The notes beneath the pieces are model-generated. The model saw nothing but the letters and a program-made list of their open reading frames with translations. It was not told the DNA's origin and searched no databases. Source: an uncultured Eubacteriales bacterium (lineage in GTDB: Bacteria; Bacillota; Clostridia; Oscillospirales; Oscillospiraceae). Taken from it: DNA of 45,743 bases. Shown here one piece after another: positions 25,242 to 32,670 of the stretch (the stretch's first letter is position 1; each line of letters begins with the position of its first letter). The stretch lies in the NCBI GenBank assembly GCA_900540545.1, contig UQGJ01000015.1:1-45743 (forward strand). The letters run 5' to 3'. A program made the position numbers and the translations under genes.

Positions 25242-25304
25242 AATAATTCCTTCCCTATCTCGATTCTCGCTTCTCCTTTACAAGTGAACTTGGGTTTTGC
25301 GGTT

Positions 25305-25430
25305 TTACTTCGAGGAGTGCTTCTCCTCGTCGGTCCACTTTTTCTCCTCCCGCTTCAGGTACACGTTCATGAAGATACCCGACAGCACGAGGAACCCTCC
25401 AATGAGGATGGAATAGATGATTTCGCCCAC
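25305..25430 (-). CDS. Small membrane protein, probable symporter accessory subunit
   Basis: 41 residues starting at GTG: MGEIIYSILIGGFLVLSGIF is the first half and forms one hydrophobic helix; the second half is charged (VYLKREEKKWTDEEKHSSK). AAAGGAG lies 9 bases before the GTG. The gene is 63 bp upstream of the symporter and 47 bp downstream of the acyl-CoA dehydrogenase gene, so it fits in the same transcript. Similar one-helix peptides are known beside SSS and NSS carriers in Firmicutes and Actinobacteria. Shorter than the usual gene-calling cut-off, so easily missed. Confidence 0.85.
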   Translation of the reverse strand: MGEIIYSILIGGFLVLSGIFMNVYLKREEKKWTDEEKHSSK

Positions 25431-25477
25431 GATACCGATCTCCTTTCTGTGGCACGGTATGGAACGGATAAAGGTGT

Positions 25478-26620
25478 TTACTTCACGCCCATGGCGCGGG
25501 CGATGACCATCTTCTGGGCCTCGCTGGTGCCCTCGTACAGCTCGGTGATCTTGGCGTCGCGCATCATGCGCTCCACGGGGTAGTCGCGGGTGAAGCCGTA
25601 ACCGCCGTAGAGCTGGACGCAGCGGCGGGTCACGTCGCTGGCGGCCTCGGAGGCGAAGAGCTTGGCCATGGCGGCCTCGGCGGAGTAGGGCTGGCCGTCG
25701 TCCTTCAGGCAGGCGGCGCGGTAGACCAGGTACCGGGCGGCGTCCACCTTGGTCTGCATGGCGGCCAGCTCGAACTGGGTGTTCTGGAACTGGCTGATGC
25801 GCTTGCCGAACTGGACGCGCTCTTGGACGTACTTCACGGTGACGTCGATGGCGCCCTGGGCGATGCCCAGCGCCTGGGCCGCGATGCCGATGCGGCCGCC
25901 GTCCAGGGTGGACATGGCGACCTTAAAGCCCTGGCCCACCTCGCCCAGCAGGTTCTCCTTGGGGACCTTCACGTTGTCGAAAATCAGCTCATAGGTGGCG
26001 GAGCCGCGGATGCCCATCTTCTTCTCGTGGGTGCCGAAGGTGAAGCCGGGCATGCCCTTCTCCAGGATGAAGGCGGAGATGCCCTTGGTGCCCAGGCTCT
26101 TGTCGGTCATGGCGAAGATGACGTAGGTGTCGGCGTAGGAGCCGTTGGTGATGAAAATCTTGGAGCCGTTGATGAGCCAGTGGTCGCCTTTGTCCTCGGC
26201 GGTGGTCTTCTGGCCGGCGGCGTCGGTGCCGGCGGAGGGCTCGGTCAGGCCGAAGGCGCCCAGCTTCTCGCCGGTGGCCAGGTCGGGCAGGTACTTCTGC
26301 TTCTGCTCCTCGGTGCCGTAGTGCAGGATGGGCCAGCAGCACAGGGAGGTGTGGGCAGAGACGGTGACGCCGGTGCTGGCGCAGGCCTTGGAGATCTCCT
26401 CAATGGCCATGGCGTACTCAAAGTTGCCCATGCCCACGCCGCCGTACTCCTCGGGGATGGGAATACCCAGCATACCGATCTCGGCCATCTTGGGGATCAG
26501 CTCTTCGGGGAAGCGCTCCTGCTCGTCCAGCTCGGCGGCCAGGGGGGCGATCTCCTTCTCGGTGAACTCGCGGAAGAGGTTCAGCATGAGCTCCTGCTCG
26601 TCATTCAGCTTGAAATCCAT
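25478..26620 (-). CDS. Acyl-CoA dehydrogenase, butyryl-CoA-dehydrogenase-like
   Basis: 380-residue FAD enzyme that oxidises or reduces the alpha-beta bond of short acyl-CoA. Motifs are FGLTEPSAGTDAAGQ (FAD contact), NGSKIFITNGSYAD, LGIAQGAIDVTVKYVQERVQ, LYGGYGFTRDYPVERMMRDA and KITELYEGTSEAQ; the last carries the short-chain-type catalytic Glu. Electrons pass to an electron-transfer flavoprotein; fixAB is encoded 5 kb away. A GGAGTG-type site precedes the ATG. It is separated from the CaiA-like gene by 147 bp with a hairpin. It may be an ordinary short-chain enzyme added to the cai-type set or a second reductase in the same path. Confidence 0.94.
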   Translation of the reverse strand: MDFKLNDEQELMLNLFREFTEKEIAPLAAELDEQERFPEELIPKMAEIGMLGIPIPEEYGGVGMGNFEYAMAIEEISKACASTGVTVSAHTSLCCWPILHYGTEEQKQKYLPDLATGEKLGAFGLTEPSAGTDAAGQKTTAEDKGDHWLINGSKIFITNGSYADTYVIFAMTDKSLGTKGISAFILEKGMPGFTFGTHEKKMGIRGSATYELIFDNVKVPKENLLGEVGQGFKVAMSTLDGGRIGIAAQALGIAQGAIDVTVKYVQERVQFGKRISQFQNTQFELAAMQTKVDAARYLVYRAACLKDDGQPYSAEAAMAKLFASEAASDVTRRCVQLYGGYGFTRDYPVERMMRDAKITELYEGTSEAQKMVIARAMGVK

Positions 26621-26671
26621 AGTGACACTCCTTTATATGTAGTAGATTTGTCAGAACGTATATGGGGCCGG

Positions 26672-26697
26672 TGGACCCGGGCCCCCGCCCGGGTCCA
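26672..26697 (-). other. Hairpin between the two acyl-CoA dehydrogenase genes
   Basis: TGGACCCGGGC-CCCC-GCCCGGGTCCA, an 11-bp perfect stem without a T-run. It may set relative expression of the flanking genes. Confidence 0.6.
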
Positions 26698-26767
26698 TCG
26701 GCGGGAAGGGATTTCCGGCCCGTTCAACCGCTGGAAAGCGGAGCTGCCAGAAAGGGACGGACGTAGG

Positions 26768-27904
26768 TTAGCGGTACTTCTTCAGCACCTGGCGGGCGGC
26801 GATGACGGTCTGGATCTCGCCGGTGCCGCCGGAAATACGGGTGATGCGCAGGTCGCGGTAGATGCGGCTGACGCGGCTGCCGCAGAAGCCGATGCCGCCC
26901 AGGACCTGGAGGGCGTGGTCGGCCACGATGTTGGCGCTCTCGGAGCAGTACTGCTTGGCGATGGAGGCCTCGGCGCGGGTGAGCATACCGTTGTCCTTGT
27001 TCCAGGCATAGTGCAGCAGCATGTTCCGCATGGCCTCGATGCGCATGGTCATCTCCATGATGTGGTTCTGGATGAGCTGCAGGCGGCCGATCTCCTGGCC
27101 CTTGACGATGCGCTGGTTGGCGTAGCGGCAGGCGTCCTCATAGGCGCACAGGGCCTGGCCGTAGGCGTTGAAGGCGTCGATGAGGCGCTCGTAGTCGAAG
27201 CCCTTGCTGGTGGCCATCAGGCCGTTGCCCTCGAAGGAGAACATGTCCTTCTCCTCGATCTCCACCTCGTCGAACCAGATGTCGTTGACGTTCTCCATGT
27301 GGATGCCCATCTTCTCCATGGGCTCCTTCTTGCAGCCGGGGACGTTGGTGGGCACGAACCAGAGGGTGAGCTGCTCGGGGTTGTCGGCGTTCTTGCATAG
27401 GGTGAGGCAGTAGTCGCTCTCCTGGGCGCCGGAGATGAAGTGCTTGTGGCCGTTGATGTACACCTTGCCGTTGCGGCGGGTATAGGTGGTGGAGATGGTG
27501 GCGGGGGACAGGTCGGTGCCAGCGTTGGGCTCGGAGAAGCCCTGGGCGAAGGCGGGCTTGCCCTCGAAGAACATGGGCATGAACTTGTCGATCTGCTCCT
27601 TGGTGCCGTTCTCCAGCAGGGCGTCGGCCTTCACGTGGTCCCAGAAGAGGTAGATGGGCCCGCCGCAGCGGCCCAGGGCCTCCATGACCAGGAACATGGT
27701 GACGGCGCCCTCGCCGTCGCCGCCGGCCTCCTCGGGCAGGAACATGCTGAACAGGCCCAGCTCGTCCATGATGTCCCACCACTTCTTGGGGTGCTCGTGG
27801 TTGTTGTCACAGTCCTGGAAGTAGCTCTCCAGGTTTTCGCGGGTCATGGCTTCCTCGATGGCCTGGACCATCAATTCCTGTTCTTCGGTCAGCTTGAAAT
27901 CCAT
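26768..27904 (-). CDS. CaiA-like acyl-CoA dehydrogenase (crotonobetainyl-CoA reductase type)
   Basis: 378 residues, colinear with E. coli CaiA as I recall it: MDFKLTEEQELMVQAI at the start, YFQDCDNNHEHP, a TYTRRNGKVYINGHKHFIS core, ANQRIVKGQEIGRLQLIQ, and the end RISGGTGEIQ...VLKKYR. As in CaiA, the Glu of the usual YEGT motif is not at its standard place (SGGT instead), so this is a family trait rather than a defect. CaiA reduces crotonobetainyl-CoA to gamma-butyrobetainyl-CoA with FixAB as donor. GGAGGG lies before ATG 27904. Neighbours are the CaiD-like hydratase and two CaiB-family proteins. Substrate by homology only. Confidence 0.88.
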   Translation of the reverse strand: MDFKLTEEQELMVQAIEEAMTRENLESYFQDCDNNHEHPKKWWDIMDELGLFSMFLPEEAGGDGEGAVTMFLVMEALGRCGGPIYLFWDHVKADALLENGTKEQIDKFMPMFFEGKPAFAQGFSEPNAGTDLSPATISTTYTRRNGKVYINGHKHFISGAQESDYCLTLCKNADNPEQLTLWFVPTNVPGCKKEPMEKMGIHMENVNDIWFDEVEIEEKDMFSFEGNGLMATSKGFDYERLIDAFNAYGQALCAYEDACRYANQRIVKGQEIGRLQLIQNHIMEMTMRIEAMRNMLLHYAWNKDNGMLTRAEASIAKQYCSESANIVADHALQVLGGIGFCGSRVSRIYRDLRITRISGGTGEIQTVIAARQVLKKYR

Positions 27905-27924
27905 AATCTTTTCCCTCCACAATT

Positions 27925-28208
27925 ATCTTTGGCGGCGCTGCCCGGCCCGCGGAAGCGGCGGGAGGCCGGAACCAATAAAATGAAATAAGGCTTTTGGGCC
28001 TCGCAGAGTTTCCGCCAGAGGCGGAAATCAAATGAAATCAGGTCCGTACCAGGACATGCGCCTGGGGAGGACACCGCTGCCCCTGGCCGGGGCGGCCAGG
28101 GCCGCCTTCGCCGTGCGAAGGCGAGGGGGGTATCGAGGGCGTTGTGCCGCCCGCAGGGCGGCGCGGCGTCCTCGTATCTAGGGGGGACAAAGTCCCCCCT
28201 AGACCGCG
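27925..28208. other. Hairpin-rich gap between hydratase and CaiA-like genes
   Basis: No gene. It holds TTTCCGCC-AGA-GGCGGAAA (28009-28027), GCCTTCGCC/GCGAAGGC (near 28107-28123), GCCGCCC/GGGCGGC (near 28146-28161) and the strong stem at 28177-28203. Several hairpins in series suggest segmental transcript ends or processing points within the cluster. Confidence 0.65.
28177..28203 (-). terminator. Hairpin after the hydratase gene
   Basis: TCTAGGGGGGAC-AAA-GTCCCCCCTAGA, a perfect 12-bp stem directly past the stop. It lacks a clear T-run, so partial termination is likeliest. Confidence 0.6.
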
Positions 28209-28988
28209 TCAGCGGTTTTTCCAGTTGGGCTTGCGCTTCTCCAGGAAGGCCTGGGGGCCCTCCTTGGCGTCCTCGGTGCCCTCCACGTACTTCCACGCCA
28301 TGTAGCGGCACATCCGCATGCCGTCCTCCTCGGACATATGGGGGGCCATGTGCAGGATCTGCTTGGCCAGCCGCAGGGAGATGGGGGCGTTGGCCGCCAT
28401 GCGCTGGGCCAGCTCCATGGCCTTGTCCATCACCTGGTCAGCGGGGAGGACGTGGTTGATGAGGCCCACCTCATAGGCCCGCTGGGCGTTGATGAGGTTG
28501 CCGGTGAGGCACATCTCGGAGGCGATCTTGGCGGGGATGAGCTTGGGCAGGCGGACCAGGCCGCCGCTGGTGGCCAGCAGGCCCACCTTGACCTCGGTGA
28601 GGCCGAAGCGGGCGTGGTCGGCGGCCACGATGACGTCGCAGGCCAGGGCGATCTCCAGGCCGCCGGCCACCGCCGTGCCGTTGCAGGCGCAGACGATGGG
28701 TTTGGCGCACAGGCGCTCGGTGATGCCGGCGAAGCCGTGCTCGGTCTCGGTCATGCACTCGCCGCTCTCGTCGAAGGCGGCCAGGTCCTCGCCGGCGCAG
28801 AAGCTGCGGTCGCCCACGCCGGTGATGAGGATGGCGCCCACGGCGGGGTCCTTCTCGGCGTCGTTAAAAATCCGTTCCAGCTCGTTGGCGGTGGCGGGGT
28901 CGATGGCGTTGCGGCGCTCCTCCCGGTTGAGGGTGACGATGAGCACGCCCTCCTTCAGCTCGGTCAGAACATTTTTCTTCTCTTCCAT
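28209..28988 (-). CDS. CaiD-like enoyl-CoA hydratase (crotonase family)
   Basis: 259 residues. Crotonase oxyanion regions are SFCAGEDLAAF and CNGTAVAGGLEIALACD, the latter with the first catalytic Glu; the second Glu is in RFGLTEVKVGLL. TSGGLVRLPKLIPAKIASEM closely matches the corresponding part of E. coli CaiD, as I recall it. CaiD interconverts crotonobetainyl-CoA and L-carnitinyl-CoA by adding water. ATG at 28988 has GAGGTGAAAGGCT upstream. It lies 99 bp after CoA-transferase 1, with a dyad repeat in the gap, and before the CaiA-like gene, the expected order of functions. Other beta-hydroxyacyl substrates are possible. Confidence 0.9.
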   Translation of the reverse strand: MEEKKNVLTELKEGVLIVTLNREERRNAIDPATANELERIFNDAEKDPAVGAILITGVGDRSFCAGEDLAAFDESGECMTETEHGFAGITERLCAKPIVCACNGTAVAGGLEIALACDVIVAADHARFGLTEVKVGLLATSGGLVRLPKLIPAKIASEMCLTGNLINAQRAYEVGLINHVLPADQVMDKAMELAQRMAANAPISLRLAKQILHMAPHMSEEDGMRMCRYMAWKYVEGTEDAKEGPQAFLEKRKPNWKNR

Positions 28989-29030
28989 AGCCTTTCACCT
29001 CGTTATGTAATGATGGGATGCGGGGGAGGC

Positions 29031-29069
29031 GGATTGCCGCGCCAGTCTGCGGACTGGCTCACAATGACA
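29031..29069 (+). repeat. 39-bp dyad repeat, copy 7
   Basis: Same family; inside the putative operon between hydratase and CoA-transferase genes, so transcribed. Confidence 0.85.
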
Positions 29070-29087
29070 AGGGGGGACGGGCCTCCG

Positions 29088-30293
29088 TTATATCATGCTG
29101 CTCCCGACCACGCCGTCGGCGTAGAGTTTTTCGATCTCGGCGGGGGAGTAGCCCAGGCCCTGGAGGACCTCGGTGGTGTCCTCGCCCAGCAGGGGGGCGC
29201 CCCGGTGGATGGGGCAGGGCTGGTCGTCGAAGCGGATGGGGTTGGAGTAGAACCGCATGAGGCCGATCTTCTCCTGGTCCACCAGCTGGGTCAGGCCCAC
29301 GGCGTTGGCGTGGTCGGAGGTATAGGCCTCGATGAAGGTGAGGACCCCGGAGGCGGGCACGTCCGCCGCCAGGAGCTTGGACTCGATCTCCTCCCGGCGC
29401 AGCAGCTTGGTCTCGGCGGTGATGGCCGCCACCAGATCGTCCTTGTGGGCGATGCGGGCGGCGTTGTCGGCGAACCGGGGGTCGGCCTTCCACTCGGGGC
29501 GGCCCAGGGCATCGCAGAGGGCCTGCCAGCGGGGCTCGGTGTCGGCGATGAGGACGCACCAGCCGTCCCGGGCCTCGAACATGCCGTAGGGGGCGGTGAA
29601 GCGGTCGTGGTCGCCGAAGCGGGCCTGGGCCTCGCCGGTGAGGCCAAAGTCCATGATGGTCTCCTCACAGGCCTGCATACCCACGTCCATCATGGACAGG
29701 TCGATGCGGCAGCCCTGGCCGGTGCGCTGGGCGTCGATGAGGGCCATGAGGGCGGCGTTGAGGCCGTACAGGCCGCTGATGGTGTCGCCGATGCAGTTGC
29801 CCGCCTTGATGGGGGGGCCCTCCGGGTCGCCGTTGCAGGCGGCGAAGCCGCTACGGGCCTCGGCGATGGCGTCGTAGCAGGGGTATTTCATCAGGGGGCC
29901 GGAGGCGCCGAAGCCGCTGACCGAGATAAAGACCAGCTTGGGGTTGATCTCCTTCAGCTTCTCGTAGCCCAGGCCCAGGCGGTCGATGGAGCCGCTTTTG
30001 AAGTTCTCGATGACCACGTCGGCCTGCTTGGCCATCTCGTAGATGGCGGCCTTGCCCTCTGGGGCGGAGAGGTTCATCTCCACGCTCTTCTTATTTTTAT
30101 TATAGGACACGAACATGGTGCCCAGGTCGTTGAGGAAGGGGTCCCAGGCCCGGCACTGGTCGCCGCCGCCGAACCGCTCGATCTTCCACACCTCGGCCCC
30201 CATGTCGGCCAGTTGCCAGGCGGTGAAGGGGCCGGCCAGGGCGATGGTGAAATCCAGGACCTTCAGGCCCTCCAGGGGAAGTCTGTTACTCAT
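29088..30293 (-). CDS. Family III CoA-transferase (CaiB/BaiF), catalytic-type
   Basis: 401 residues. N-terminal GLKVLDFTIALAGPFTAWQL and GAEVWKIERFGGGD, ENFKSGSIDRLGLGY, SVSGFGASGPL, and GNCIGDTISGLYG, whose Asp matches the nucleophile (Asp169 of formyl-CoA transferase and CaiB) that carries the acyl intermediate. The end is LGEDTTEVLQGLGYSPAEIE. It would move CoA between acids such as gamma-butyrobetaine and crotonobetaine/carnitine. Coupled to the gene before it (17 bp gap). A GGAGCG-type site precedes the ATG. Function by family; substrate inferred only from CaiA, CaiC and CaiD-like neighbours. Confidence 0.92.
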   Translation of the reverse strand: MSNRLPLEGLKVLDFTIALAGPFTAWQLADMGAEVWKIERFGGGDQCRAWDPFLNDLGTMFVSYNKNKKSVEMNLSAPEGKAAIYEMAKQADVVIENFKSGSIDRLGLGYEKLKEINPKLVFISVSGFGASGPLMKYPCYDAIAEARSGFAACNGDPEGPPIKAGNCIGDTISGLYGLNAALMALIDAQRTGQGCRIDLSMMDVGMQACEETIMDFGLTGEAQARFGDHDRFTAPYGMFEARDGWCVLIADTEPRWQALCDALGRPEWKADPRFADNAARIAHKDDLVAAITAETKLLRREEIESKLLAADVPASGVLTFIEAYTSDHANAVGLTQLVDQEKIGLMRFYSNPIRFDDQPCPIHRGAPLLGEDTTEVLQGLGYSPAEIEKLYADGVVGSSMI

Positions 30294-30310
30294 GTGTCGT
30301 CACGCTCCTT

Positions 30311-31456
30311 TCAGCCGATGCCCAGCTGGGCCAGCACCGCGGCGGTGTCTGCGCCCAGGGCGGGGGCGGGGGAGACGCTGTCGTCGTCGGCGTCGTCCCG
30401 CAGGAACTTGGCGGGCTTGCCCAGCTGCTTGGTCTTGCCCAGCACCGGGTCGTCCACCTCCAGGATCATGCGGCGGGCCGCCACCTGCTCGTCGGTCATC
30501 AGTTCCCGCACGGTGTTGCAGGGGCCGCCGGGGACCATGGCGCCCCGGCAGATCATGTCGGCCTCCTCGATGGTGATGGTGAGGAAGTAATCCCGGAGCT
30601 GCTGGTCCAGGTCGCCGAAGTAGTGCTTCATGGAGCGGTCGGGGTCGTGGGCGTAGACGGTGCCCTCGCCCCAGTCGGGCCGCCCGGCCCCCTCGGCGAA
30701 GGCCAGCCACTGGGCGTCGCTGCCGATGCTCAGGGCGAACCAGCCGTCCTTGCAGCGGAAGGTGTCGGTGGGGTTGGTGGTGGGGAAGCCGTTGCCGATG
30801 CGCTTGGGCAGGGTGTTCAGGCCCTGGAGGCCCTGGACGTAGGTGTCGTCGATGGAGCAGATGGCCTGCCAGCAGGAGACGGAGACCTTCCGGCCCTCGC
30901 CGGTCTTTTGGGCGTCCAGGTAGGCGGCCATCATCCCGGCGGTGAGGTGCCAGGAGCCGTAATAATAGGAGAGGGGGGAGCCGATGCGGGTAGGCTTCTC
31001 CGGCAGGCCGGTCTTGTCCAGCAGGCCGGTGCGGGCCATGACCAGCAGGTCGTAGTCCGGCAGGTCCTTCCAGGGGCCCTCCTCCCCGAAGGGGGTGAGG
31101 ACGCCGTAGACCAGCTTGGGGTTGACCGCCTTCAGGTCGGCGTAGCCCAGGCCCAGCCCGGCCAGACGGGCCTCGGCGGCGTTGACCACGAACAGGTCCA
31201 CCTTGGCGGCCATGCGGCGGACCAGTTCCTGGCCCTCGGGGGTGTGGAACTCCACCACCACGCTCTTTTTGTTCCGGTGGTAGAACGCCTGGTAGGGGCC
31301 CTCGGCCTGTCCGGGCCGGGCGCCCCGGCGGCGGATGGGGTCGCCCTCGGGGAGTTCCACGTGGATGACTTCTGCGCCGTAGTCGGCAAACATACTGCCG
31401 ATATAGGGGTTGCCCTGGGTGAGATCGAGGACCTTCAGCGAAGTGAGGGGCTTCAT
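30311..31456 (-). CDS. Family III CoA-transferase homolog apparently lacking the catalytic Asp
   Basis: 381 residues, same fold as the next gene (SLKVLDLTQGNPYIGSMFAD, GAEVIHVELPEGDP, LGLGYADLKAVNPKLVYGVL, AYLDAQKTGEG). Where the nucleophilic Asp should be, it reads GSPLSYYYGSWHLTAG, with no Asp nearby; counting back from the conserved TG(E/Q)G puts Tyr there. The likely interpretation is the non-catalytic partner of a hetero-oligomer with the 29088-30293 product, as known for the BbsE/BbsF pair. ATG at 31456 has AAAGGAG upstream. First gene of the minus-strand cluster and divergent from fixA. Confidence 0.88.
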   Translation of the reverse strand: MKPLTSLKVLDLTQGNPYIGSMFADYGAEVIHVELPEGDPIRRRGARPGQAEGPYQAFYHRNKKSVVVEFHTPEGQELVRRMAAKVDLFVVNAAEARLAGLGLGYADLKAVNPKLVYGVLTPFGEEGPWKDLPDYDLLVMARTGLLDKTGLPEKPTRIGSPLSYYYGSWHLTAGMMAAYLDAQKTGEGRKVSVSCWQAICSIDDTYVQGLQGLNTLPKRIGNGFPTTNPTDTFRCKDGWFALSIGSDAQWLAFAEGAGRPDWGEGTVYAHDPDRSMKHYFGDLDQQLRDYFLTITIEEADMICRGAMVPGGPCNTVRELMTDEQVAARRMILEVDDPVLGKTKQLGKPAKFLRDDADDDSVSPAPALGADTAAVLAQLGIG

Positions 31457-31629
31457 GCCGGCGGCATCTCCTTTCTTTGCGCGGATGGTAAAATAATGTA
31501 TGGCCTCCAAACAATTCATCAGGAGGGAAAAATGCGGGGTCAACCGGGACAGTCACCAAATTTCACCCACATTTCTTTGGCAGTTTTAACAAAGTGAACC
31601 CGTTCAGCGAAATAATTATACAGTCACTA

Positions 31630-31659
31630 TTGACAGAAACAAGGGATTGCCTATAAAAT
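31630..31659 (+). promoter_or_regulatory. Housekeeping promoter for fixAB-caiC genes
   Basis: TTGACA (31630-31635) then TATAAA (31652-31657, 16-base spacer) or TAAAAT (31654-31659, 18-base spacer). The leader to fixA would be about 225 bases and contains two palindromes. Confidence 0.72.
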
Positions 31660-31707
31660 AGGGCTATCAAGAACCGGGGATCGAATCTGCTGTCATTATA
31701 ACAGCGA

Positions 31708-31730
31708 TAATGTTTGGATGTCAAACATTA
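31708..31730. promoter_or_regulatory. Inverted repeat, candidate operator
   Basis: TAATGTTTG-GATGT-CAAACATTA: perfect 9-bp arms around 5 bases, about 45 bp into the predicted transcript. Its GTTTG-N5-CAAAC core recurs at 43451-43465. Confidence 0.65.
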
Positions 31731-31757
31731 GAACGCCAAAGTATGCGTTCCAAAATT

Positions 31758-31770
31758 GTGCAAATTGCAC
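31758..31770. promoter_or_regulatory. Short palindrome GTGCAAATTGCAC
   Basis: Perfect 13-bp palindrome 28 bp after the previous inverted repeat; a second possible protein site in the leader of fixA. Confidence 0.5.
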
Positions 31771-31890
31771 GGAAGCCCTGGCGCTGTAAGGGCCTGACTT
31801 CGTCTGGAATGGCAACGGATGGCCGATTTTTTCCCTGCCGTCCGGCCTTTTGGAATACGGACCAAAAAATCAAAAAAAGCAGGTGGTACA

Positions 31891-32652
31891 ATGAAAATCA
31901 TCGCATGTTGCAAGGTCGTCCCCAACGAGGAAGAGATCCAGGTGCTGCCCAGCCGCGAGCTGTCCATGGAGAACGCCTCCTGGAAAATCAGCCAGTATGA
32001 CCTGAACGCCCTGGAGGAGGGCAAGAAGCTGGCCGCCGAGACCAGCGGGACCATGACCGCCCTCAGCGTGGGCTCCGCCGCCGCCCTGGGCCAGTCCAAG
32101 ATCCGCAAGGACATCCTCTCCCGGGGTCCCGACGACATGAGCGTGGTCATCGACGACGCCCACGCCTTCGCCGACTCCCTGGAGACCGCCAAGGCCATCG
32201 CCGCCGCCCTGAAGGGGGCGGAGTTCGACGTGGTGCTGTGCGGCATGGGCTCCTCCGACGTGTACGCCCAGGAGGTGGGCGTGCAGGTGGGCGCTCTGCT
32301 GGACCTGCCCAGCGTGAACAACGTCACCGGCATCACCGCCAAGGGCGATGTGCTGGAGGTGGAGCGGACCCTGGAGAACGAGGTGGAGGTCCTGGAGGTC
32401 CCCACCCCCGCCGTCCTCACCGTCTCCTCCGAGATCAACGTCCCCGGCGTGCCCGCCATGCGGGAGATCATGAAGGCCGGCAAGAAGCCCGTCAATGAGC
32501 TGACCCCCGACCTGTCCGCCGCGGCCCCCTCCACCAAGACCATCTCCCAGCTGGCCCCCGAGCAGCAGGAGCGCCGGATGCAGATCGTGGAGGGCGACGG
32601 CGACGAGGCCGTGGACGCCCTGGTGCAGTTCCTGAAAAAAGAAGTGCTCTAA
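31891..32652 (+). CDS. fixA: Electron transfer flavoprotein beta subunit, FixA type
   Basis: 253 residues. The sequence follows E. coli FixA rather than general EtfB: MKIIACCKVVPNEEEIQV, KISQYDLNALEEG, KDILSRGPDDMSVVIDD, LCGMGSSDVYAQEVGVQVG and VERTLENEVEVLEVP. FixA/FixB carry electrons to CaiA in the carnitine pathway. It is the first gene downstream of the promoter at 31630 and is followed by fixB after 18 bp, with the AAGAAGGAGG site between. The ATG follows AGGTGGTACA. The pairing with the divergent CaiA-like gene is the key context. Confidence 0.93.
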   Translation: MKIIACCKVVPNEEEIQVLPSRELSMENASWKISQYDLNALEEGKKLAAETSGTMTALSVGSAAALGQSKIRKDILSRGPDDMSVVIDDAHAFADSLETAKAIAAALKGAEFDVVLCGMGSSDVYAQEVGVQVGALLDLPSVNNVTGITAKGDVLEVERTLENEVEVLEVPTPAVLTVSSEINVPGVPAMREIMKAGKKPVNELTPDLSAAAPSTKTISQLAPEQQERRMQIVEGDGDEAVDALVQFLKKEVL

Positions 32653-32670
32653 GAAGGAGGTACGATACAT

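Larger units (their letters stand above)
31457..31890. promoter_or_regulatory. Divergent control region between CoA-transferase and fixA genes
   Basis: AT-rich compared with its surroundings and free of genes. It holds TGAAC-CC-GTTCA (31595-31606), the fixA-side promoter (31630-31659), a 23-bp inverted repeat (31708-31730) and GTGCAA-A-TTGCAC (31758-31770). A clear minus-strand promoter was not found; TTGACC near 31539 is a weak candidate for its -35. Confidence 0.7.

Noticed and set aside
26768..27904. Inactive dehydrogenase because the usual catalytic Glu is missing
   Set aside because: The SGGT in place of YEGT is shared with E. coli CaiA as I recall it, so it is normal for this group.
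13701..31456. Treating all sixteen minus-strand genes as one operon
   Set aside because: Hairpins and repeats at 14700-14886, 18979-19075, 26672-26697 and 27925-28208 suggest several transcripts.
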